From Endomychus coccineus (lineage: Eukaryota > Arthropoda > Insecta > Coleoptera > Endomychidae): 64,000 bases of DNA. The notes beneath the pieces were generated by a model that saw only the letters and a program-made list of their open reading frames with translations, was not told the DNA's origin and did no database searches. The translations under genes and the position numbers were made by a program. Shown here in pieces: positions 56,337-64,000 of this stretch. Where the stretch lies: NCBI GenBank assembly GCA_958510875.1, contig OY294070.1, forward strand, positions 114,184,703 through 114,248,702, in the 5' to 3' direction. The first letter of the stretch is position 1; each line of letters starts with the position of its first letter.

Positions 56337-58524
56337 ACAGGGTGTTCCATCTCAGACGAGCCACCCCGTATATTTCTTATCCCATAGTGAGTGGAAAAAT
56401 CTCCCGAAACATGTCGAATGATTTGGTTTGGGGGACATCTTTTGACGTATATTTGAGGCTTGAACGAGCAACCCCCTAATAGGGGCCGCTTCAACCCCTC
56501 AAAATTGAATAGGGGAGAGTGGTTGAGTGATACGTCATTTGAAAGGTCTTGGAAGCCTCTTTACAACGGTGTATGAAAAACGTAAATTTGATGAACCGTT
56601 TTCGCCAAAAATTAATTTTTTTTGCTCGAATGCGTCACCTTGAATATTTTGGTTATTTATACAATGTACAAGCTCATTTCTATTAAGCTTTTTTAAAAAC
56701 TTAAACAATCTTCAAAAAATCACATCCGTAAAAAAATTGAATTGTGTTGTCATGCTTACAATGCAAAAAATTAAATCTGCGTGTTAAATCAAATGTTCAA
56801 ATTGTCCTCCATTGACTTCTATACAATAATACAATCTTGACTGAAAACCGTCTCTAACATCGTTCAGCATAATTGGAGTTATTTGACGACACTCATTTAC
56901 AATTCGTTGGCGTAGTTCGTCCAAACTTTCAGGCTGAGTCACAAAAATCTTGGACTTAAGATGTCCCCACAAGAAGCAGTCCAGAGGGTTCAGGTCAGGA
57001 GATCGGGCAGGCCATTCCATAGGACCTCTTCTTCCGATCCAACGACCGGGGTATTGCAAATTGAGGTATTGGCGAACTGGTGCGGCGTAGTGAGGAGGAG
57101 CTCCGTCTTGTTGGAAATGCAATAGTTGTTCAAGTAGTAGAGGATCGTTTTCTAATTGTTCAGTTATTAACGGATCAATCACATTTTCCAACATTTCAAG
57201 ATAAATTTCGCCATTTAAATTACCAGGAATAAACAGAGCTCCAATTAGGTGGTCTCCCAAAATTCCTACCCAAACGTGTAGCTTCTCCCGATGACGAGTG
57301 TGAGCTTCTCGAAATACATGAGGATTTGTATCGCTCCAAATTCTACAGTTATGCCCGTTAACCTATCCATTAAGTAAAAAAGTGCATTCGTCAGAAAAGC
57401 AAACGTTGTACCAGAAATTTGGGTTATTGTTGATACGCTCGATCATAATTTCGCAAAACTCTTGCCTTCGATCCCAATCATCATCATTTAATTCCTGAAT
57501 TAATTTAATTTTGTACGGATGGAATTTGTGCTTATGAAAAAATTCTGAAAACTTTAGATTGGCTAATACCGGAAGCTGCAGAAAGTTATCGTACATATTG
57601 CTTGTTTGGCATAAGTTGGACATGTCCCAATACCGCCACAGCTGCTCCTTCATCATCAACAATTCCAATGGGTATCCTTTTTTTATCCATTACTGAACCC
57701 GTCTCCACAAATTTTGAAATCAATTTCATTACGTACTTATGGCGAACGCTACGTTCAGGATGGTTTTTGTTAAATATCCTTGCAGCCGCTCGGGCATAAT
57801 TTTGATTTTGGTAATAAAGGCTAACCAGCTCAACACGTTCTTGCAATGTGTACACCATATTTTTTGAAATTTTAAACAAATCAGCAAAGTAGTAACTCAA
57901 CAGATTGATTAAAATCCTGAAATGATCGAAGAAACGTTAAAACCAGATAAACACCTTCTAAAAACAAAAAATGAAGACAACATAAGGAAATGTTTTTCTG
58001 TTTTTTTATTTATTACTTTGAGAGAATGTATTATTGTATGGAAGTCAATGGAGGACAATTTGAACATTTGATTTAAACACGCAGATTTAATTTTTTCCAA
58101 CGTAAACATGACAACACCATTCAATTTTTTTACAAATGTGATTTTTCGAAGATTGTTCAACTTTGTAAAGAAGGCTTAATAAAAATGAGCTTGTACATTG
58201 TACAAATAACCAAAATATTCAAGGTGGCGCATTCGAGCAACAAAATTAATTTTTGGCGAAAACGGTTAATCACATTTACGTTTTTCATACACCGTTCTAA
58301 AGAGGCTTCCAAGACCTTTCAAATGACGTATCACTCAACACCTCTCGTCTATTCAATTTTGAGGGGTTGAAGCGCCCCCTATTAGGGGGTTGCTCGTTCA
58401 AGCCTCAAATATACGTCAAAAAATGTCCCCCAAACAAAATCATTCGACATGTTTCGGGAGATTTTTCCACTTACTATGGGATAAGAAATATACGGGGTGG
58501 CTCGTCTGAGATGGAACACCTTGT
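56337..58524 (-). mobile_element. mariner-related element, DD41D type, with ~490-bp terminal repeats
   Basis: The left terminal repeat (about 56337-56832) begins ACAGGGTGTTCCATCTCAGA. The right one (about 58028-58524) ends in the complement, with GGAACACCTTGTA. The match between arms extends roughly 490 bp with indels. The transposase gene lies between on the minus strand, and its last 16 or so codons fall inside the left repeat, so the right repeat holds a mirrored copy of the coding end. The left flank (56327-56339) carries an extra reversed copy of the terminus, CTGAGATGGAACA, perhaps from a neighbouring insertion. Confidence 0.85.
56784..57858 (-). pseudogene. DD41D mariner transposase, two lesions
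   Basis: The N-terminal helix-turn-helix begins at 57858 (MVYTLQERVELVSLYYQNQN) and continues RSVRHKYVMKLISKF. The catalytic blocks are VCFSDECTF (first D), LHFQQDGAPPHYA (second D) and WPARSPDLNPLDCFLWGHLK (third D), with 41 residues between the second and third catalytic D. That spacing is reported for the rosa group, not for Tc1 (DD34E) or classic mariner (DD34D). One frameshift near 57630 and one in-frame TAG after FLLNG (57363) inactivate it; otherwise the reading is well preserved, so the loss is recent. Confidence 0.82.
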
Positions 58525-59100
58525 ATTTATACAATATACGTGTATCAAAATGATGAAACTAAACCCTTTCATTATTTTTAAGAAATTGTAGCAAAACATT
58601 TGGAGGTCGTTAGGTTCTAAACGACGGGTATTGCAAAGACATTTTCACTTGAATTAAGATTTCTCCAAATCCGACGTTATGTTGGATTCTACATCGAAAA
58701 AATCTCTAAACCTCACTTATTTTGTAACAAATAATGAAAAATAACAATGTTCCCGATGAGTTGGTGTAAAAAAATGATTTAATTGAGGCAATAAAATATG
58801 AAATGTTACGTGTATATGAAATGTTACGTGTTTTGTAATCGGAAGATTTTTTGGAATTTGCAAAGAATCTTCTATGTTTGAAAGTCAGAAGAAAGGATTA
58901 ATAAATATATATCCCAATAACATTTATCAAGTTGTTTCTCTTGAATGAACTTCTGCAACTTTGTTTATACCCTTATCCAAAGCCTGCCTGAACATCATCT
59001 CAACCTGGTAGCTGTTACCCTAAAAATTACCCCAAAACTCAACTGAGATTGCAAGTTAGCATAATAAAAAACTTTCAATGTATTTTCCTCAAGCTGTCAT
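58525..59100. other. No gene recognised
   Basis: AT-rich gene D intron 1. Confidence 0.35.
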
Positions 59101-59129
59101 TTCATGACACGTAAGCTATAAATGATAGA

Positions 59130-60260
59130 ACTCAGTCATTCACATCGTTGTTCTATTTCTTTAAACCAGTAGAGGTTTTTATCTATATTTATTCCAAGAC
59201 ATTTCGAATAATCCATCATTTCCAAAATGTAATTATTTAAATTTAGAGTTTCTGTTATTTGCAGTCTACTATGGCTTGACGTAAAGATGATGCAGTTTGT
59301 CTTACTTTTGTTAAATGTGAGTTTGTTATTCATACACCAACGTTCAATCTTTGGAAGCGCGGAGGTAATTTCAGTTTCGAGAAGGGCAAGGTAATTTGCA
59401 GATACTTTAATGTTACTATCATCTGCATAATTGATGAGTCACTTTTTAGCTGTAGAAATAACTTCAGGTATATCATTAATATAGATTAGGAATAAAAGTG
59501 GACATATGAAATTTTATTCACTCACTGGAATTTTCACTCTCTGCGTTATATAATCTAAATAGCTTTCCATCAAGGCTAATTGTTTACCTCTGACTCCGTA
59601 TTTCTCCAGTTTTGCAGGAAGGATCTTATAATTACCCGTGTGAAAAGTCTTAAAGAGCTCAAAAAATAGTTCGCATAGGATTTCTTGATTTTCCAAGGAT
59701 TGCTGTTTCCGAATTATGTTCCTTAAGAAAATCATGCTGATTGTTATTGAACATCTTGTATTTTGTGAAGAAATCCACCAATCTATTGCATAGTAGCTAC
59801 TCATACAATTTGGAGAATGAAGAAAGCAGACTGATTTACAGAGAGTGAGGAAATACTCCACATCTGAAAGAACTGCTCAAGATGTAGCATAACGGACTCA
59901 ATATATTCATAATAGTCTCCGATAAAATTGATAGAGGTATTTCATCATAGCCGGAGTTAGTTTTATTTTTTGAAAGACTAGAAGCTTCAATTGTCTCTTC
60001 CTCTGTTACTTCGAATAAGAAGTGCTATTAGTAATTTGCCCTCAGAACTTGAAGAAAAATTCTTCGATAGTACAGAGCCAATGTTGACAAAATGAGAATT
60101 GGAATTTTCTTTTGTAGATTGAGATTTCTTAGTACAATGTGAGGTTAACTTATTTGTCATGCAGTTGTCACATACCCAAAATTTGTATTTCCCGGTTCTT
60201 TCAGCAGTTCAAGCCTTTCAATTGTTGAATTTACACATGCACTATGATCATGTTTTTCAC
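59130..60260 (-). pseudogene. Non-LTR reverse transcriptase pseudogene
   Basis: Minus-strand frames give the ordered RT blocks: YDEIPLSILSETIMNILSPL, SSFRCGVFPHSL, SKLYE...NRLVDFFTKYKMF, NNNQHDFLKEHNSETA, then a degraded D-F-x-K-A-F region (FKTFHTGNYKILPAKLEKYG), LMESYLDYITQRVKIP, LINYADDSNIKVSANYLAL (catalytic YADD) and NNKLTFNKSKTNCIIFTSSH, with a broken YLG block after it. Jockey/CR1-type layout. Stops and frameshifts throughout. It may be the same family as the 433-bp array segment. Confidence 0.82.
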
Positions 60261-60528
60261 TGTCTCACATGTCCCATCGCAAATAATCATCATACCGATT
60301 GATGATTTTGGCGCATTGCTACACGACAACGCCAACAAATTACAAGCATTTCATCATCTCTAGTTGAATAGAAATACTTTTCTAATATTCCGCATAGCTG
60401 GTTAATTCACAATTAGTTCAATTCATATTGGTGAAAAATTATATTTCATCAATTTTTGTTACATGTACAGATTTAGTTTGCTACGCAGTTATTTCTCTCA
60501 ATACAATATTGCTGCACATAATAGCTAT

Positions 60529-60653
60529 TTGTGTATTAAGAGCGCAAAGTGATATATTGTCGCTCGACAAAGAGAGTTACCGCGCGACGCAAAGCGGAGC
60601 GCGGTAATCTTTGGAGAGCGACAATGACACTTTGTGCTCGAAATACACACAAG
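60529..60653. repeat. 125-bp imperfect palindrome next to the Crypton gene
   Basis: Left arm TTGTGTATTAAGAGCGCAAA through TTACCGCGCGACGC and right arm GCGGTAATCTTTGGAGAGCG through ATACACACAA are reverse complements with a few mismatches and an 8-10 base loop. GC-rich against AT-rich surroundings. It lies 100 bases beyond the stop codon of the recombinase; a related 'TAGAGCGCAAATG' word lies beyond its start (about 62029), so the palindrome may be part of the element. Confidence 0.6.
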
Positions 60654-60751
60654 ATTTTTTCTACAAACGCAGTTTTCAGAAAAAAAAAAAGAAAAAACAC
60701 CAGATGCTTTATTCAACAAAAGTACATCAAGTACAGTTTATAAATTCCTGA

Positions 60752-61435
60752 TTATTGTTGATTTAATTTATCATTGACTATACTAAAATTGAATGTACAA
60801 TTGTGACACTCTTTTATTATTATTCCTGAACCTGATGGACGATCAGTAGATTTATCTAACATTAATTCCCCCGAATATTGGAAATCTACAGAACGAGATG
60901 TAGATGGTCTTGAGAATATTCTCTTGGTAGTTTCAATCTTATTGTTGATTGAATCATCTATGTAGCCTTCTGCTACATTGTTACTTTTCCATCCACCATG
61001 TTTTTTGAGTTGTATTAGGTCACCTCCACCATTCACCAATAAAGAAGCAGAGGTTCGTCGGAGACAGTGTCCAGTATATAAATTATGCTCGGGCAATTTC
61101 AAATATTCAGCAATGTCACTGGGAGTCTTGCCGATTGTATTCATACCCACAACTTGTTTCATACATCTACCTTTTTCATAACGTAAAAATAGACGTTGGA
61201 CAGTATGGTTATTCAGACAATGTTTTCTGAGTGCAATATATTTTTTACAAATTGAAAGATAATCAACTGAATTCTCTTCATTATGACCAACAATCGTAAA
61301 AACACGGCTTATTCTCGTTTTTGAATCGGGAATTCGGACTATTAAAATAGAATCCTTATCTTCTATGTCACCAATCTCCATTTTGACCAACTCATCGCGC
61401 CTGCAGGCACCAGCAATACCCATAATTAGAATAAC
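60752..61435 (-). CDS. Crypton-type tyrosine recombinase, exon 2 (catalytic domain)
   Basis: Two hundred and twenty-seven codons plus stop, beginning VILIMGIAGACRRDELVKME at the acceptor TTTTTTTTATAG. The catalytic residues of tyrosine recombinases are present: the first Arg in GACRRDEL, the H-x-x-R box in YTGHCLRRTSASLLVNGG, the H/W block in LKKHGGWKSNNVAEGYI and a Tyr nucleophile candidate in EGYID. The C-terminus (after KRIFSRPSTSR) has a Cys-His group (KECHNCTFNF). With exon 1 the product is about 369 residues, usual for arthropod Crypton proteins. The frame is fully intact, unlike every other transposase here. It lies antisense in gene D intron 1. Confidence 0.82.
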   Translation of the reverse strand, partial: VILIMGIAGACRRDELVKMEIGDIEDKDSILIVRIPDSKTRISRVFTIVGHNEENSVDYLSICKKYIALRKHCLNNHTVQRLFLRYEKGRCMKQVVGMNTIGKTPSDIAEYLKLPEHNLYTGHCLRRTSASLLVNGGGDLIQLKKHGGWKSNNVAEGYIDDSINNKIETTKRIFSRPSTSRSVDFQYSGELMLDKSTDRPSGSGIIIKECHNCTFNFSIVNDKLNQQ

Positions 61436-61555
61436 CTATAAAAAAAACTGCAATTAATAGCTATTCCAAATGTCTATGCTAACCAAATTGCACTAAATTC
61501 AAAAAAATACTAACCGCTTCTCAAACTACTAAGAGCATGAAATATTAAAATTTAC

Positions 61556-61981
61556 CTTTTTTAGTAGATATTCTTCATCGGGCGCTTCTTGTAAAAATTT
61601 GTGAATATCTTCAGTGGTGAATGTTTTGGATTTTTTCGCTTTATATCCAACAGACTGTTTCTTCAGAAATGCGATAAGTTTAGGATACTTATTGATTTCG
61701 ATGTTATTTTTAACATTCAAGCATGTCCGTATCATCGAATACGTAGACCAAAGAGTTGATGACTTACAAATCAATGATTTTTCTCCAAAATAAGCCAGTA
61801 ATACGTTTTCTGAATACTTATTCACCTTCTTCGACTGGCACCACGTCATGAATTTACCGTATTGTAATTCATATTTCTTCCTTGATTTCTCTGGTAGGAG
61901 ATTCAAAGTAACAATTTTAGCACTTTCTGCTACATCAGGAGGAGTGTTTGATAATTCACTGTCACTATCATCAATCATCAT
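61556..61981 (-). CDS. Crypton-type tyrosine recombinase, exon 1 (core-binding domain)
   Basis: One hundred and forty-two codons from the ATG at 61981 to a GTAAAT donor. After an acidic start (MMIDDSDSELSNTPP) it reads LLPEKSRKKYELQYGKFMTW, NVLLAYFGEKS, STLWSTYSMIRTCLNVKNNI, PKLIAFLKKQSVGYKAKKSK and FTTEDIHKFLQEAPDEEYLL, the helical SAM-like N-terminal DNA-binding domain of Crypton recombinases. A 120-bp intron (61436-61555) with good splice sites joins it in phase 0 to exon 2; without splicing the frame ends after NISCS. Two adjacent ATG codons make the exact start uncertain by one residue. Confidence 0.8.
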
Positions 61982-61989
61982 GCAGAAAT

Positions 61990-62415
61990 ACGTTGGAGAA
62001 GCGAGCGTTTTCCAAATATTTCCGCTTTAGAGCGCAAATGCTGTCACAAAATGACATTTCACGGAAAACGTCAACTTTGCGTTGAAATCTGAAAGCGTCA
62101 AAGGCTACTTTGTTAAGCGTTTGTAGAAAAATATCATTTTAAGACTTAACATAGTACACCCCTGTTTGAGTTACTACTTATTTTATGATTGGAAAATATT
62201 TTCGCAATTATTCGCTTCGGGGTAATTTCAGAAAAATACCTGGGTTGTCTCGAAGACGCTAGAAAAACTACACATTTTATTGGTTGAGAAATTTAGTGGT
62301 AGCTTTTCTTTTCAATTCATTACAACTTAGGGATTAATTATTCATATTTCATAATATACTATGATAGACTAGGGATCTGTGTGAATCAAATATGTTGGAA
62401 AGAAATTTTTTTTCT
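61990..62415. other. 5' flank of the Crypton gene
   Basis: No coding sequence seen. Contains words such as CGTCAACTTTGCGTTGAAAT and a block near 62220-62240 (CGGGGTAATTTCAG). The right boundary of the element could not be fixed. Confidence 0.3.
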
Positions 62416-62419
62416 CTAG

Positions 62420-62584
62420 CTGATCATGGGCTTCGTGTAGACCCAAAACCAGAGCCATTGAAATATGAATCGCGAGAAGACGGAGCAACAATGGTGAGGA
62501 GGAAAAGAAGCTTGTTCCAAGCTGCGGGGATATTCCTACATATGATTGGCGCAGTCGCAGATTCATTTTACAGTCTTATTCCTG
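62420..62584 (+). CDS. Gene D core exon: furin site RRKR and amphipathic peptide
   Basis: The acceptor TTTTTTTTCTCTAG and donor GTAAGT bound 165 bases, the same length as the gene A core, in phase 1 to 1. In order: DHGLRVDPKPEPLKYESRED, GATMV, RRKR (furin-type), then SLFQAAGIFLHMIGAVADSF and YSLIPG. The hydrophobic stretch is the least charged of the four paralogues and might insert in a membrane. The frame fits gene D exon 1. Downstream exons, including the tail, must lie beyond 64000; none is convincing before it. Confidence 0.75.
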
Positions 62585-62589
62585 GTAAG

Positions 62590-63250
62590 TTTAATCGAAT
62601 TGTTTTCTACCATATCGTCGTTCTGATGAAGACATAATTTATTAGAATTGAGTTTATTTTAAATTTGTATTTCGGCCAAACGTATTTATATGAAAAAGTT
62701 ACGTTGATCAAGATTATCCCGCCGCCAAGTTTGTAGCTTAGCTATGAATCGAAGGCCCTGGAGAAAAAATGTTGGAAAGGAAAATAGATGGAATAGCTAT
62801 ACTTTTCTATAACCCAGGTTTGTCCCAGGTTTTCTGATTACTAGGGAGGGGTCGATACTTCTCATCCCTCCACCACTATCATATGGAGAGGAGTACGGTT
62901 TAGTATTACTTATACAGTGGTCTCCTGCTATGCATACGTCTAGAAAGGCTGTTTTTTCTTTGGAAACTTAAATTGGTTCTGCTGCAGAATATGTGATTGG
63001 TTTCTCCTTTGCCATGTACCAGCATTCACTTCATGATACTTGGGGTAGTTCCCCAGTTCTTTCTTGTTCAGTTTCTGCACACCATTAGAGCTTTTGAGGC
63101 TCTAATGGTTACTCATGTTTTTTACTTGTTCCAGAGGGGTTATAACCATAAGAATCACCATACGGATTTTTTTTTGGAAAAGCAATTTATTAAATTCAGA
63201 TTCATCTCCAGCTGAGGGTGAGCCCTTGTTCAGATTATTATCCCCAAATC
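62590..63250. other. Gene D intron, no gene recognised
   Basis: The 63155-63240 stretch is an inverted match to 6010-6085 and belongs to repeat DNA. A would-be 6-nt exon at 63213 is rejected. Confidence 0.35.
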
Positions 63251-63254
63251 GTTT

Positions 63255-63370
63255 ATACGAGGGCAATATGAAAAGTTCCTGAAAAATGGAACAGATGGCG
63301 CCACAACTGAAAATCCCACGTGAAATATGTACCATCATTAACTAGGACGCATTAAAATTTTCAGACTATT
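63255..63370 (+). mobile_element. mariner element 3, terminal fragment only
   Basis: TACGAGGGCAATATGAAAAG followed by TTCCTGAAAAATGGAACAGA and GCATTAAAATTTTCAGACT matches the left 120 bases of mariner 2 (22677-22795). The transposase region is absent, so this is a solo end or deleted copy. Confidence 0.75.
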
Positions 63371-64000
63371 CCAGTCTATAAGCTGGGGATTTTGGCCGAC
63401 TTTCTAAAAATGACCAAGAGGTCGTATCAAAAAAATTCTTATTGCATAATGTTCTGTGGCCAATTTGAATCATTCGTAAGGGTTGTACTGAGTGGACACG
63501 GCTTCCCATTGACCCCTAAACGATAAATTAACTCTATTTTCACCCTCTGTTTTGAAATAAATCCGAATTTATTTAAAAAAATAGTTTTTCGGTCTCTCAA
63601 CATGAATCCGAAGTCATTTTCCCGGAAAACTTATTCTATGGGCTGAAAATCAGGAAATTTTCGTCATTTTTATACAAAACTGCTCATTTTTCACGCGACT
63701 ACCGTTTTACACATAAATGATGTTGGCAGTCGCGTATTTCGATCCAACTAGACTGAAACTCGGGAAACTGTGGAAAACCTGAAAAGAAAATCTTTCCACG
63801 TCATTGAAATAATCGTGTGATAAGTCCTTATGTGGTCGCTGATTAGGAATTAGATAATTAAAAAATTGAAAAATATCATTTTCCGGAAAACAAAGAAAAT
63901 GTTCTTATGAATACTTATTTTTTTAAATGTAATTTCGGGTTGTATTAACATTTGTGTTTTCGATGTGGTGTTAAATTAGACACTGACGAGCTAATGAGAA
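63371..64000. repeat. Decayed 'GGTCGCTGAT' repeat-family DNA
   Basis: Blocks such as CGGTCTCTCAACATGAATCC, TTTTCCCGGAAAAC and TGTGGTCGCTGATTAGGAAT resemble the units of the 39.5-40.5 kb fold-back and the 6.1-6.5 kb array, strongly diverged. No gene. Confidence 0.4.

Noticed and set aside
63213..63218. Six-base phase-1 exon between CATCTCCAG and GTGAGC in gene D
   Set aside because: Lies in repeat DNA that also occurs inverted at 6.0 kb; far too short to support.

Overview
This window looks like AT-rich nuclear DNA from an animal, most likely an insect. I see GT-AG introns with TTTTGCAG or TTTTTCAG acceptors and GTAAGT donors. The repeat load is arthropod-like: mariner, Penelope, jockey-type non-LTR elements, hAT, Crypton and fold-back elements. 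There are no bacterial operons, Shine-Dalgarno sites, CRISPR arrays or rRNA. I cannot name the species or order.

The main content is a previously unrecognised (to me) cluster of four paralogous genes for small secreted proteins, here called A to D. They are arranged as two divergent pairs. Gene A (20515 down to about 8842) and gene B (29197 down to 22553) lie on the minus strand. Gene C (33676 to about 51268) and gene D (54642 to beyond 62584, running off the window) lie on the plus strand. Each begins with a 73-76 nt exon encoding only a signal peptide. Each has one larger 'core' exon (165, 177, 243 and 165 nt) with a furin-type basic site (RQKR, RQKR, RRRRKR, RRKR) followed by 20-odd residues that look helical and amphipathic. 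Genes A, B and C add short micro-exons (27, 33, 42, 48 or 54 nt). Every well-supported internal exon starts and ends in phase 1 and has a length divisible by three, so exons can be duplicated, lost or skipped without changing frame. Two recent exon duplications are visible inside genes (12.19-13.09 kb; 34.09-34.38 kb against 37.39-37.68 kb). The 5' regions of genes C and D are copies of one another (30.1-33.97 kb and 52.5-54.9 kb). The standard ORF view misses almost all of this because the exons are so short.

Almost everything else is transposon debris, mostly in introns of these genes. 0.7-1.9 kb: mariner. 3.5-3.9 and 18.3-19.7 kb: Penelope remnants. 9.7-10.3, 21.1-21.6, 25.5-26.2, 32-33.1, 36.7-37.3, 43.8-45.2, 55.05-55.3 and 59.1-60.3 kb: pieces of jockey-like non-LTR retrotransposons. 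22.7-23.4 kb: second mariner. 35.15-36.73 kb: fold-back element with arms of about 640 bp. 39.45-40.7 kb: fold-back element whose arms are made of about 125-bp sub-repeats. 41.7-42.5 kb: hAT-like transposase remnant. 45.7-47.45 kb: four tandem copies of a 433-bp unit containing a reverse transcriptase piece. 56.34-58.52 kb: mariner with about 490-bp terminal repeats and DD41D spacing. 60.75-61.98 kb: apparently intact Crypton-type tyrosine recombinase gene with one intron.

An unidentified candidate exon lies at 384-538. Long stretches between these features hold nothing I recognise and are marked as such.
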